From: Mycolicibacterium sp.
GTDB lineage: Bacteria > Actinomycetota > Actinomycetes > Mycobacteriales > Mycobacteriaceae
Assembly: GCF_016462545.1 (NCBI RefSeq)
Contig: NZ_JAEMTA010000019.1
Location: forward strand, 29,563-93,562
DNA: 64,000 bases
Direction of reading: 5' to 3'
Shown here piece after piece: positions 37,122 to 45,474 of the stretch. Position 1 is the first letter of the stretch, and every line of letters starts with the position of its first letter. The notes beneath the pieces were generated by a model. It was not told where the DNA came from and searched no databases. It saw only the letters and a program-made list of their open reading frames with translations. Made by a program: the position numbers and the translations under genes.

Positions 37122-37476
37122 GACCCCCTGCCTTTCACGCGTCGTGAGGTCGTGGTGATTCCGTGTCGCAATGAGGGCCGCTTTCGCGCCCGCGCCGCCG
37201 GGTTCACGCCAACCTGTTCTTATCTGTCACTGTCAGTACCGATTATTGCACTGCTCTTAGGCTCGGCTATACCGCAGAGCCGCGTGTACAGCACGTTACG
37301 GGTAAAGAAACGTCCTGATCAACGGCGCGCAGCGAGACGACGTGTCGCGATTTTGTGGTTTTCATCACGTTCGGCCGCGCGAAATTCCTAAGAACGAAGC
37401 TACTCGCCAGTAGCCGATGGGCTAGCGGATTTCGGCTGCACTTGACACATGTCAACCGTGCGGCCACGACCTGCGG
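37122..37476. promoter_or_regulatory. korA upstream region with two small symmetric motifs
   Basis: 355 nt without a gene. It should carry the korA promoter. Two symmetric motifs are visible: GTGGTTTTCATCAC at 37355-37368 (GTG-N8-CAC, weak Crp-like) and TTGACA-CA-TGTCAA at 37442-37455, an inverted repeat 22 nt past the kinase stop. Neither is assigned. No terminator with a T-run was found after the kinase gene. Confidence 0.35.
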
Positions 37477-38391
37477 CTACGCCCTGTCGGGCGCTGGCAC
37501 CGGCAGGCGCTTCTCCAACTCGCGGGCGACGAGTTCGCTGGCTCGCTCGGCTGCCGCCACCGGCCCGGCACCCGCGGCTCGGTTTGCCACGTAGCAGGCC
37601 GTGAACATGTCGCCTGCGCCCGTGGCCTGCACGCCCGTGACGCGCCAGGCCGCAGGCACCCTCACGACGGCTCCCTCGGTATAGATGTCGCACCCCTCGG
37701 AGCCGAGCGTCACCAATATCTCCGGCACCCCGAGCCGCGCGGCGGTCGCCTCGTCGAAGGGGCCGTCGGCGACGATCACCGCCTCGTCCTCGGCCAACTT
37801 GAGGACGCTGATGTCGCGAAGCAAGCTGTGGGGGTAGTCCCGATCCACGGCGAGCGGTCCCACCCGGTCCGCACGGACGAGGCCCTGACCGTCGTAGGCA
37901 ACCCGATGCCCGCGCTCGGCCAGCAGCGCCAGCGTGCTCTCCGGGAAGTCCGCACGCAGGAGCGGGGCGAGGTGCACCCACGTCGTCTCGGGGTTGGCGG
38001 TCGCTATCTCCGTCTCGCCCCAGATGGGTCCGAGCGAGGTGACGGACATCGCGCGATGGTCGACGTCCACGTAGTCCAGCCGGAATCCGGCCGTCCGGTC
38101 GGAGTCGATGATGCGGACCAGGGGCCCGAACCGCTCCAGCACACCCGTGAAGAGCTGATGATCGCTCTGCGCACCCATCGCCACGATCTGGCCGGTCCCG
38201 CCGGCGTACTCCAGCGCGACCCCGGCGAACGACGCGCAGCCGCCCGGGCTCGGGGGCGCGCCGTCGATGACGTCTACCGCGAGGTTGCCGAGGACGGTCA
38301 CGCCGTTGACGAGCTGTGGCCGCACCGTTCGAGTTCTCCTGCTCTCCGACGACGCATCGGATTCGTCGTGAGGCGAAATGGTATCTGGCAA
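37477..38391 (-). CDS. PfkB-family sugar kinase
   Basis: 304-aa carbohydrate kinase. NGVTVLGNLAVDVI opens the fold, GGCASFAGVALEYAGG is the substrate-side region, and QATGAGDMFTACYVA carries the catalytic Asp and anion hole. The first 25 residues are an atypical polar extension, so a later start is possible. It lies 24 nt downstream of the LacI gene and is probably co-transcribed. With the divergent dioxygenase/dehydrogenase genes it may phosphorylate a keto-deoxy sugar or cyclitol breakdown product, by analogy to IolC. The substrate is inferred only. Confidence 0.88.
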   Translation of the reverse strand: MPDTISPHDESDASSESRRTRTVRPQLVNGVTVLGNLAVDVIDGAPPSPGGCASFAGVALEYAGGTGQIVAMGAQSDHQLFTGVLERFGPLVRIIDSDRTAGFRLDYVDVDHRAMSVTSLGPIWGETEIATANPETTWVHLAPLLRADFPESTLALLAERGHRVAYDGQGLVRADRVGPLAVDRDYPHSLLRDISVLKLAEDEAVIVADGPFDEATAARLGVPEILVTLGSEGCDIYTEGAVVRVPAAWRVTGVQATGAGDMFTACYVANRAAGAGPVAAAERASELVARELEKRLPVPAPDRA

Positions 38392-38415
38392 CGCTGCAAA
38401 TCGACGACCCGAAGC

Positions 38416-39420
38416 TCAGCTCGGCAGGTTGTAGGGGGTGATCACCTGGATCGGCGCGGGTCGAGCCGGCTCGGCGGGCAGGGCGCCGTGCTGCTGCAGG
38501 ATCTGCCGCATGGCCGTTCTGGCGTCCGCCCGCAGATCGTTGTGCAGCACGACCGACAATCTGCCGTCACGCAGCAGTCGCCGGTTGTCGGCGTCGAGAT
38601 CATGGGCGATGAATACCTTGCAGGCGCGTCCCAGTCTCTCGAAGGCGGAGACGGTCGCAATGTTGCCGCCACCGGGTGAGTAGACGGCCTCCACGGCCGG
38701 GTGTCGTTCGAGGGCGTCGAGCACCAACCGCTCGGTGGTGGAATCGATCCCGTCGCCGTCGCTCACCTCGACGATCTCGCGTCCGGAACCACGCAGGGCG
38801 GACCTGAAGCCGACCTCGCGTTCACCCTCGCCGCGGAACACCGCACCGCTCAGGGTGATCAGGACGCCCGACGGCGCAGCTCCCAGCCACTGATCCACCA
38901 GGTAGGCGGCCGTCAGACCGGCGCCGTGGTTGTCGATGCCGACGTAGGCGCACCGCGCGCTGTTCGGTACGTCGGTCGTATATGTCACCACCGGCACACC
39001 CGCTCCGACGAGCCGGTCGACGGCTTCGGCGACCTCCGGCGCGTCCTGCGCCTTGAGGATGACGCCGTGGCTGCCGCGGATCCTGGCCAGTACATCGGCC
39101 ATCTGGCCGGTCGAACCCGATTCCCAGAGGTGGAAGCGGGCCCGCAGCATGGCGGGCGCGAAGGCGGGCAGTTCGGCCTCGACCGCGGCCCGGAAGGCAT
39201 CGGAGAAGCGCTGCGGGGTCTGCATGACGACGTCGATCAGGAAGCGACGACCGTTCAGCCGCAGTTGCGCACGTTGTTTGTCGAGGTCCGCGATCGCCTG
39301 GGCGACCTCGGCACGGGTGTTCTCCCGGACACCCGGCCTGTCGTTGAGGACGCGGTCGACGGTGGCCTCGCTGAGCCCGGACTGCTGGGCGATCTCGCGG
39401 ACCTTGTACCGATGCGGCAT
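38416..39420 (-). CDS. LacI-family transcriptional regulator
   Basis: 334-aa repressor. Residues 5-55 form the HTH and hinge helix (KVREIAQQSGLSEATVDRVLNDRPGVRENT). The rest is a sugar-binding domain with FHLWESGSTGQMADVLARI and ending in IQVITPYNLPS. The ATG at 39420 follows a strong GGGGGAGGG ribosome binding site; the frame is open further upstream but runs through the 59-bp repeat. It is divergent from the dioxygenase operon and likely controls both directions through a palindrome at 39554-39564. Confidence 0.93.
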   Translation of the reverse strand: MPHRYKVREIAQQSGLSEATVDRVLNDRPGVRENTRAEVAQAIADLDKQRAQLRLNGRRFLIDVVMQTPQRFSDAFRAAVEAELPAFAPAMLRARFHLWESGSTGQMADVLARIRGSHGVILKAQDAPEVAEAVDRLVGAGVPVVTYTTDVPNSARCAYVGIDNHGAGLTAAYLVDQWLGAAPSGVLITLSGAVFRGEGEREVGFRSALRGSGREIVEVSDGDGIDSTTERLVLDALERHPAVEAVYSPGGGNIATVSAFERLGRACKVFIAHDLDADNRRLLRDGRLSVVLHNDLRADARTAMRQILQQHGALPAEPARPAPIQVITPYNLPS

Positions 39421-39454
39421 CGGCTCGCCCTCCCCCTGCGATTTCTTCTCTCCC

Positions 39455-39513
39455 GCGAGCAGACGTAAATGGCCCTGTTTCGCCCACGATGAGGGCCGTT
39501 TGCGTCTGCTCGC
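39455..39513. repeat. 59-bp palindromic intergenic element, copy 2
   Basis: Arms GCGAGCAGAC (39455-39464) and GTCTGCTCGC (39504-39513) are identical to those of the copy at 22028-22086. The 39-nt core again holds GGCCCT/AGGGCC. It sits between two divergent genes, where a terminator is not needed, so a mobile or structural repeat is more likely than a plain terminator. Confidence 0.8.
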
Positions 39514-39553
39514 GAAAGATTCTGAGGTCTTTTTGATTGTTTTCTGCTGTTGA

Positions 39554-39564
39554 TTGCGACGCAA
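39554..39564. promoter_or_regulatory. Candidate LacI-family operator
   Basis: TTGCG-A-CGCAA is a perfect 5-bp inverted repeat around a central base, with CG steps near the centre as in many LacI-family operators. It lies 22 nt before the ATG of the dioxygenase gene and 134 nt before the LacI start codon. Assignment is by position and symmetry. Confidence 0.4.
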
Positions 39565-39585
39565 GTCACCATGAGACTAACGGGT

Positions 39586-40749
39586 ATGGCCGCACCTTTC
39601 ACCACCACGCACGGGGCGTGGATCGAGTCCGCGGATTGCGATCTGGACGACTTCCGTGTCCTGGTGTCCACCGAGACCGACGCCGCCGACTATCCACTGG
39701 CCAGTGGCGTGCGCCTGGGCGCCCTCGTGTACTCGGCCGAGTCGATGGCCAACGCCGATCGGCGCCAACTGCAGACCGAGCTGATTCGGGCACTCAGCGA
39801 CGGACCGGGCGTGGTGGTGTTCGAAGGCGCCTTCGAGCACGACGTCGTCGAGCGCGCGAGCGAGGCGTTCTCCGCCCTGATCGAGGACCAACGCGCAGCA
39901 GGTGGCGTCGCCGGAGACCACTTCGGCAAGGCAGGCAGCAACGACAGGGTCTGGAATGCCGCGCAGAAACTCGCACTGCACTCCCCCGCGGTGTTCGCCG
40001 ACTACTACGCCAACGACGCCATCGCCGTCGTGTCCGAGGCCTGGCTCGGCCCCCGCTACCAGGTCACCTCGCAGGTCAACGTCGTCAATCCCGGTGGCGC
40101 TGCACAGGTTCCGCATCGCGACTACCACCTCGGATTCGTCGACGAGGACCAGTTGGCGGCGTACCCGGCGCACCTGCACCGCATGTCGGCGGTCCTGACC
40201 CTGCAGGGCGCGGTCGCGCACTGTGACATGCCCCCGGAGAGTGGCCCGACCATGCTTCTGCCCCACTCGCAGAAGTTCGTCGGCGGCTACCTCGCGTTCT
40301 ACCGCCAGGAGTTCATCGACTACTTTGCGTCCGCGCAGGTGCAGGTGCCGCTGCACGAGGGGGACGCGGTGTTCTTCAACCCCGCCCTGATGCACGGCGC
40401 GGGCGCCAACACCTCGACTGACATCCGCCGAATGGCCAACCTGCTGCAGATCTCATCGCCGTTCGGACGCGCCATGGAATCGCTGGACCGCACCGCGATG
40501 GTGCGCGCGATCTACCCGTCGCTGCTGGCCATGAAGGCGGCGGGCCGCTCCGAGCGTGACCTCCGCAATGCGGTCAACGCGACCGCCGAGGGCTACGCGT
40601 TCCCCACCAACCTCGACCTCGATCAACCGATCGACAGCCTGGCGCCGGCCAGCCAGGTCGATACCGTCCTGGCCGCGCTGGCCGACGGACTCACCCCAGA
40701 AGCCCTCGACCTCGTACTCACACGCCACACGACAAGGAGAATTCCGTGA
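39586..40749 (+). CDS. Phytanoyl-CoA dioxygenase-family Fe(II)/2-oxoglutarate oxygenase
   Basis: 387-aa non-heme iron oxygenase. The iron ligands are visible as the HxD of VPHRDYHLGF and the distal His of NPALMHGAGAN, with a following Arg (TDIRRMAN) suited to 2-oxoglutarate. Members hydroxylate a C-H bond and can remove O- or N-methyl groups. Start uncertain: ATG 39586 is preferred because ATG 39571 lies close behind the candidate operator and adds only five residues. It is the first gene of a four-gene operon with 4-nt overlaps, beside sugar or inositol dehydrogenases. A role in attacking a modified cyclitol or sugar is inferred. Confidence 0.85.
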   Translation: MAAPFTTTHGAWIESADCDLDDFRVLVSTETDAADYPLASGVRLGALVYSAESMANADRRQLQTELIRALSDGPGVVVFEGAFEHDVVERASEAFSALIEDQRAAGGVAGDHFGKAGSNDRVWNAAQKLALHSPAVFADYYANDAIAVVSEAWLGPRYQVTSQVNVVNPGGAAQVPHRDYHLGFVDEDQLAAYPAHLHRMSAVLTLQGAVAHCDMPPESGPTMLLPHSQKFVGGYLAFYRQEFIDYFASAQVQVPLHEGDAVFFNPALMHGAGANTSTDIRRMANLLQISSPFGRAMESLDRTAMVRAIYPSLLAMKAAGRSERDLRNAVNATAEGYAFPTNLDLDQPIDSLAPASQVDTVLAALADGLTPEALDLVLTRHTTRRIP

Positions 40750-41753
40750 CCACACTCGGCATCATCGGACTGGGCCGCATCGGCGCCTTCCACACCGAAA
40801 CCCTCAGCGCGCTAGCCGGTCTCGACGGGCTGGTGATCACCGACGAGCGTGCCGACGTCGCCGAGGCCGTTGCCACCAAGCACGGCGCCAAGTACGTCGC
40901 GACCGTGGAGGAGCTGCTGTCCTCGGGCGTCGACGGCGTCGTGGTGGCCGCCGCCACGCCCGCTCACGCGGAGCTGACCCTGGCCTCCGTGGCCCGTGGC
41001 ATCCCGACGTTCTGCGAGAAGCCCATTGCGTCGACGGCCGCCGAGAGCGCGCGCGTCGCCGATGTGATCCTGAAGTCCGGGGTCCCCGTTCAGGTCGGTT
41101 ACCAGCGGCGGTACGACGCTGCCTTCGCCGCGGCCAAACGCGCCGTCGACGACGGCTCGCTCGGCACGCTGCACACGGTGCGCAGCACCACGATGGATCC
41201 CGCTCCCCCGCCGATGGATTACATCAAGGGCTCGGGCGGAATCTTCCGCGACTGCGCGGTGCACGACTTCGACGTCCTGAACTGGATCACCGGGCAGCGC
41301 GCCGTCGAGGTATACGCGACCGGCACCGTGCAGGGGGACCCACTCTTCGCCGAGTACGACGACGTCGACACGGCCGCCGTCATCGTGAAGTTCGATGGCG
41401 GCGCACTGGGCCTCGTCTCCGCTGCCCGGTACAACGCCCGAGGCTATGACTGCCGCCTCGAGGTTCACGGCTTCGACGACAGCATCGCCGCCGGCTGGGA
41501 TCAGGGGGTCCCGATCCGAAACACCGATCCTGACAACGACTTTCCGGTCGGACCGGCTCACCACTTCTTCATGGACCGCTTCACCGAGGCGTTCCGCACC
41601 GAGCTCGCCGCCTTCGTCGAAGTCGCCAAGGGCGGCCCGGTCCAGGGCGCCACGGTCGCAGATGCGGTCGAGGTCGCCTGGCTGGCCGAAGCCGCCACCG
41701 AGTCCCTGCGCCGCGGCGCGCCCGTGACGATCGCCGAGGTGCGCAACTCGTGA
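40746..41753 (+). CDS. Gfo/Idh/MocA dehydrogenase (inositol 2-dehydrogenase-like)
   Basis: 335-aa NAD(P)-dependent oxidoreductase. LGIIGLGRIGAFHTETL is the Rossmann motif, FCEKPIAS contains the catalytic EKP, and DCAVHDFDVLNWITG carries the Asp and His of the active site. It resembles IolG-type inositol dehydrogenases. It is separate from the iolG at 58067. The GTG at 40746 overlaps the dioxygenase stop as GTGA. It probably oxidises a hydroxyl of the pathway substrate to a ketone. Confidence 0.9.
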   Translation: MTTLGIIGLGRIGAFHTETLSALAGLDGLVITDERADVAEAVATKHGAKYVATVEELLSSGVDGVVVAAATPAHAELTLASVARGIPTFCEKPIASTAAESARVADVILKSGVPVQVGYQRRYDAAFAAAKRAVDDGSLGTLHTVRSTTMDPAPPPMDYIKGSGGIFRDCAVHDFDVLNWITGQRAVEVYATGTVQGDPLFAEYDDVDTAAVIVKFDGGALGLVSAARYNARGYDCRLEVHGFDDSIAAGWDQGVPIRNTDPDNDFPVGPAHHFFMDRFTEAFRTELAAFVEVAKGGPVQGATVADAVEVAWLAEAATESLRRGAPVTIAEVRNS

Positions 41754-42619
41754 GCGCCATGAAGATCGCCGGAGCGCCCATCTCGTGGGGCGTGTGCGAA
41801 GTGCCCGGATGGGGATACCAATTGGAACCCGACCGGGTGCTCACCGAGATGCGCGGCGCAGGGTTGACCGCGACCGAACTGGGGCCTGAGGGCTTCCTGC
41901 CGACGGATGCCGACGAACTGAAATCGATTCTGCGCGAAAAGGACCTAGCGTGCGTCGGAGGTTTCGTACCCGTGGTCCTCTTCGACGAGCAACACGACCC
42001 CGCCGATGATCTCGCGGGACCGTTGGAGTCGTTGGTCGCCGCGGGAGCCGGCGTGGTGGTGCTCGCGGCGGCCACCGGATCGGACGGCTACGATTCGCGC
42101 CCCGTCCTGCACGAGGGCCAGTGGTCGACCCTGCTGGCCAACCTGGATCGGCTGGCCGCCATCGTCGCCGACCGGGGCCTTCTCGCGGTACTGCATCCGC
42201 ACGTCGGCACCCTCGTCGAGACTCGCGCGGAGGTCGACCGGGTGCTCGCGGGCTCGTCGATTCCGCTGTGCCTGGACACCGGACACCTGCTCATCGGCGG
42301 AACCGATCCGCTGGAGCTCGCCAAGGCAGTACCGAACCGCATCGCCCACGCCCACCTCAAGGACGTCGACGCCTCGTTGGCCGCCAAGGTGCAGTCCGGC
42401 GAAATGACGTATACCGAGGCGGTGAAGGCCGGAATGTACACACCGCTGGGCACGGGTGACGTCGACATCTCGGGGATCGTCTCGGTGTTGCGGGACAACG
42501 GCTTCGACGGCTGGTTCGTGCTCGAGCAGGACACCATTCTCGATGGCGAACCGGCCGGTGAAGGTCCGGTACGGGACGTCCTCGCCAGCGTCGCCCACCT
42601 GCGGCAGGTCACCGGATGA
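41750..42619 (+). CDS. IolE-like TIM-barrel protein (inosose dehydratase / isomerase family)
   Basis: 289-aa xylose-isomerase-like barrel. It opens with KIAGAPISWGVCEVPGWGYQ, as in inosose dehydratases, and has the ELGPEGFLPTD block shared with IolE. Metal ligands are expected in LCLDTGHLLIGG, HAHLKDVD and WFVLEQD. It is a paralogue of the IolE encoded at 57126 and may dehydrate or epimerise a different keto-cyclitol or keto-sugar. Overlaps both neighbours by 4 nt (41750-41753 and 42616-42619). Confidence 0.88.
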   Translation: MSAMKIAGAPISWGVCEVPGWGYQLEPDRVLTEMRGAGLTATELGPEGFLPTDADELKSILREKDLACVGGFVPVVLFDEQHDPADDLAGPLESLVAAGAGVVVLAAATGSDGYDSRPVLHEGQWSTLLANLDRLAAIVADRGLLAVLHPHVGTLVETRAEVDRVLAGSSIPLCLDTGHLLIGGTDPLELAKAVPNRIAHAHLKDVDASLAAKVQSGEMTYTEAVKAGMYTPLGTGDVDISGIVSVLRDNGFDGWFVLEQDTILDGEPAGEGPVRDVLASVAHLRQVTG

Positions 42620-43605
42620 CACTGCGAATCGGAGTGCTCGGCGCATCCCGCATCGCCGAGTCGGCGATCGTCGGGCCCGCCGGCGAACTCGGCCACCGAC
42701 TGGTGGCGGTGGCGGCCCGGGATCGATCCCGCGCCGAGCAGTTCGCAGAGAAGTACGGCGTGGAACGTGTCGTCGACGGCTATCAGGACGTCATCGACGA
42801 CGCTGAGGTCGATGTCGTCTACAACCCCTTGGCCAACTCATTGCACGCGCAGTGGAATCTTGCGGCCATCGCGGCGGGCAAGCCCGTTCTGAGTGAAAAG
42901 CCCTTCGCCCGAGACGAATCGCAGGCGCGCACAGTCGCCGAGGCCGCTGATGCTGCGGGCGTGACGGTCCTGGAGGGGTTTCACTACTTCTTCCATCCCG
43001 TCACCCGGCGCGCGTTCGAACTGGCAGCCGACGGCACCATCGGCGAGGTCACCCACGTCGAGGTCCGGATGGCGATGCCCCCGCCCGACGACGACGACCC
43101 ACGCTGGTCGCTCGACTTGGCGGGCGGTGCGCTGATGGATCTGGGCTGCTACGGCCTGCACGTCATGCGTTCGCTCGGTCGCCTCGGGATGCCTGGCGTC
43201 GAGGGACGACCATCGGTGGTGCGCGCCCACGCCGAGCAGCGCACCCCCGGCGTGGACGCGTGGTGCGACGTCGAGGTCGGCTTTCCGGGCGGCGCCACCG
43301 GCCTGTCCGCCAATTCGATGGTCGCCGAACACCGTTCGTTCACCATCCGCATCGGCGGTACGGCAGGCAACCTCCTGGTGCACGACTTCATCAGCCCGAG
43401 CGCCGACGATCGGCTGAGCGTGACCACTGCGGCGGGCACCACGGTCGAGCGCCTCGGCACCAGAGCGTCGTACTCGTACCAGTTGGAAGCCTTTGCCGCC
43501 CACGTCGAGCGCGGCGCTCCGCTTCCGTTCGGGATCGCGGACGCGGTGGCCAACATGGCCCTCGTCGACAGCGCCTACCGCGCCGCAGGAATGCAGCCCC
43601 GCTAG
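42616..43605 (+). CDS. Gfo/Idh/MocA dehydrogenase, second copy of the operon
   Basis: 329-aa oxidoreductase. RIGVLGASRIAESAI is the nucleotide loop (GASRIA in place of GxGxxG), LSEKPFARDE holds the EKP lysine, and GGALMDLGCYGLHVMRSLG holds the active-site region typical of the trans-dihydrodiol/glucose-fructose oxidoreductase subgroup. It is only distantly similar to the dehydrogenase two genes upstream, so a distinct step is likely. The ATG overlaps the preceding stop. Last gene of the operon. Confidence 0.88.
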   Translation: MTLRIGVLGASRIAESAIVGPAGELGHRLVAVAARDRSRAEQFAEKYGVERVVDGYQDVIDDAEVDVVYNPLANSLHAQWNLAAIAAGKPVLSEKPFARDESQARTVAEAADAAGVTVLEGFHYFFHPVTRRAFELAADGTIGEVTHVEVRMAMPPPDDDDPRWSLDLAGGALMDLGCYGLHVMRSLGRLGMPGVEGRPSVVRAHAEQRTPGVDAWCDVEVGFPGGATGLSANSMVAEHRSFTIRIGGTAGNLLVHDFISPSADDRLSVTTAAGTTVERLGTRASYSYQLEAFAAHVERGAPLPFGIADAVANMALVDSAYRAAGMQPR

Positions 43606-43623
43606 CCCATCGGTGATTTTCGG

Positions 43624-43635
43624 GTAGTGCACTAC
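43624..43635. promoter_or_regulatory. 12-bp perfect palindrome before the secreted repeat protein
   Basis: GTAGTGCACTAC is a perfect palindrome, 68 nt upstream of the next start codon and 19 nt past the preceding stop. It could be an operator; without a T-run and with no loop it is not a good terminator. Confidence 0.3.
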
Positions 43636-43702
43636 TCGCGCCGACGCCCAGGCAACACACCAGAGTTTGCGGTGTCCACCACCACTGCACGAAGGAACTC
43701 TG

Positions 43703-44356
43703 ATGAGAGTCATGCCCGCACTTCTCCCGCTGTCCATCACGTTCGCCGCCGTCGCGGTCGCGCTGCCCGCGCCCGCACTGGCGGATCCGCTTCCCTACGG
43801 CCCGGATACCTGTGTCAACGGTTTCGTCTGGCGGGAAGCGCGTAGCGGCGACACGGTCTGCGTCACTCCTGCGGTCCGGGATCAGATCGCGGCGCAGAAC
43901 GCCAACGCCGGCGCCAACAAGGACCCCAGCCAGGCGTCCGGTCCGGAGTCCTGCTCACAGGGCTACGTCTGGCGAGAGGCGTTCGACGGCGACACCATCT
44001 GCGTCACGCCTGCCGTCCGGTCTGCCACGTTGGCGGACAACGCGGCAGCCGCATCGCGCAAGGCCTCGAACACGCCACAGCCCACGCCGCAGACGAACAG
44101 GGTCGTCTTCGAGGTCACCGGTCCCGGCGAGGTCTTCAACATCGTGACCGACCCCGACGGCGGGTTCGTGCCCGATCACACCGCGCTTCCCTTCAGCCGG
44201 ACGATGAACATCGGACCCGATGTGCACCTACTCCAAGTCGTGGCCACCGGTCGGGACAATCCCGGGCCAGGGTGCCGGATCATCCTCAACGGCAAGGTCG
44301 TCTCGCAGGAACCGATTGGCGGCAGCGCGCACTGCATCTTCTCGCTGCCCGGCTAG
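43703..44356 (+). CDS. Secreted mycobacterial protein with two Cys-pair repeats
   Basis: 217 aa. A signal peptide ends near ALA27. Two repeats follow, at residues 33-59 and 80-106, of the form GP(D/E)(T/S)C-x2-G(F/Y)VWREA-x3-D-T(V/I)CVTPAVR, each with two Cys 16 residues apart that probably form a disulfide. The C-terminal part (about 125-217) has an all-beta pattern (RVVFEVTGPGEVFNIV, LLQVVATGRDN, CRIILNGKVV) reminiscent of MmpS-like domains; that is an impression. The repeat is common in mycobacterial secreted proteins of unknown role. The ATG at 43703 follows GAAGGAA. Confidence 0.82.
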   Translation: MRVMPALLPLSITFAAVAVALPAPALADPLPYGPDTCVNGFVWREARSGDTVCVTPAVRDQIAAQNANAGANKDPSQASGPESCSQGYVWREAFDGDTICVTPAVRSATLADNAAAASRKASNTPQPTPQTNRVVFEVTGPGEVFNIVTDPDGGFVPDHTALPFSRTMNIGPDVHLLQVVATGRDNPGPGCRIILNGKVVSQEPIGGSAHCIFSLPG

Positions 44357-44697
44357 GTGTACTAGCGGCGGCCCTGCATCAGGGTCGCCGCTTGCTGCGC
44401 GACACTCTTGGCCGGGTCGCGGAACGCTCGTGCCACCGCAACCGCAGCAGAAGTACCTGACGGTGCGCGCGGAAGGACACGGACAGCGGGTCACGCCACG
44501 CCGAGCTGCGCGCCAGTCGATCGCGATCGAAGTCCATGCGTCGATTGTGCCGCCACATCCCGGATGCCGCGTGGTGGCGCTCGTCACCAGCCGGCGACGG
44601 CTCGCTGAACAGTTATCGAACGAGCGCTCGTCGCTGAGGGTTTTTTGCCGGTGTTGCGGTGTTGTGTCCGCCGCTCGGCTACCCGAGACTGACAGCC
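44357..44697. other. Region without a clear gene; possible small or broken reverse-strand gene
   Basis: About 340 nt. On the reverse strand an ATG at 44537 starts a 52-codon frame (MDFDRDRLARSSAWRDPL...). A different frame, ending in a TAG at 44362-44364, reads VARAFRDPAKSVAQQAATLM with good high-GC third positions. Together these look like a short gene split by a frameshift, or two overlapping small frames. I recognise neither. The promoter of the downstream isomerase-like gene must also lie here. Confidence 0.25.
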
Positions 44698-45474
44698 ATG
44701 AGCTGCTTCCAACTCGCCGTAAGCGCCGAGATGGTCTTCGTCGACCTCCCGATCGTCGAGCGGGTGCGGCGCATCCACGACATGGGCTTCGCGGTCGAGA
44801 TCTGGAGTTGGGACGACAAGGATCTCGATGCCCTCGCGGCGACGGGCGCGACCTTCACGTCGATGACGGGTTATCTCCACGGCGACCTGATCGACCCGCA
44901 GACCGCCGACGAAGTGGTGCGGACGGCCGAACTCAGCATCAAAGCAGCTGAGACGCTCGGCGTCACGCGCCTGAACCTGCACACCGCCGAACTCGTCGAG
45001 GGCGTGCCCGCCCGGCCACGTCTTCGCGCGACCGGCGCGATGTGGACCACTGCGCTACGCACCCTGGAGAAGCTCGGCGATCTGGGCGCGTCGGCGGGCG
45101 TGGAGTTCTGCGTCGAGAACCTCAACACCATCGTCGACCATCCGGGTGTGCCGCTGGCGAGGGCCAAGGACACCCTTGCGCTGATAGAGGGGGTCGCACA
45201 TCCGAACGTCAGGATGATGCTCGATCTCTACCACGCGCAGATCGGCGAGGGGAACCTCATCGAGCTGGTGCGCCGCTGCGGCGCTGCCATCGGCGAGATT
45301 CAGGTTGCCGACGTCCCGGGCCGGTGCCAACCGGGGACGGGCGAGATCTACTATCCGGCCATCGCAATAGCGTTGCGGGACATGGGTTACCGGGGCACCG
45401 TCGGTCTCGAGGGCTACGCCGCGGGCGACGACGTGGACGCACTCGAAGCGTTTCGCGCGGCCTTCACGGTCTAG
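44698..45474 (+). CDS. Hydroxypyruvate isomerase-like TIM-barrel protein
   Basis: 258-aa protein similar to Hyi and related isomerases that interconvert hydroxypyruvate and tartronate semialdehyde or related keto acids. SCFQLAVSAEMVFVDLP opens the barrel, VEFCVENLNTIVDHPGVPL holds the first metal Glu, MMLDLYHAQIGEGNL the second site, and VADVPGRCQPGTGEIYY the conserved region near the third. The ATG at 44698 gives the family N-terminus. It stands alone, convergent with the SRPBCC gene (stops overlap). A link to C3 products of inositol or sugar breakdown is inferred. Confidence 0.82.
   Translation: MSCFQLAVSAEMVFVDLPIVERVRRIHDMGFAVEIWSWDDKDLDALAATGATFTSMTGYLHGDLIDPQTADEVVRTAELSIKAAETLGVTRLNLHTAELVEGVPARPRLRATGAMWTTALRTLEKLGDLGASAGVEFCVENLNTIVDHPGVPLARAKDTLALIEGVAHPNVRMMLDLYHAQIGEGNLIELVRRCGAAIGEIQVADVPGRCQPGTGEIYYPAIAIALRDMGYRGTVGLEGYAAGDDVDALEAFRAAFTV

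Noticed and set aside
41750..42619. Calling this gene a second iolE
   Set aside because: Shared blocks are clear, but it is in an operon with an oxygenase and two other dehydrogenases, so the same reaction cannot be assumed.
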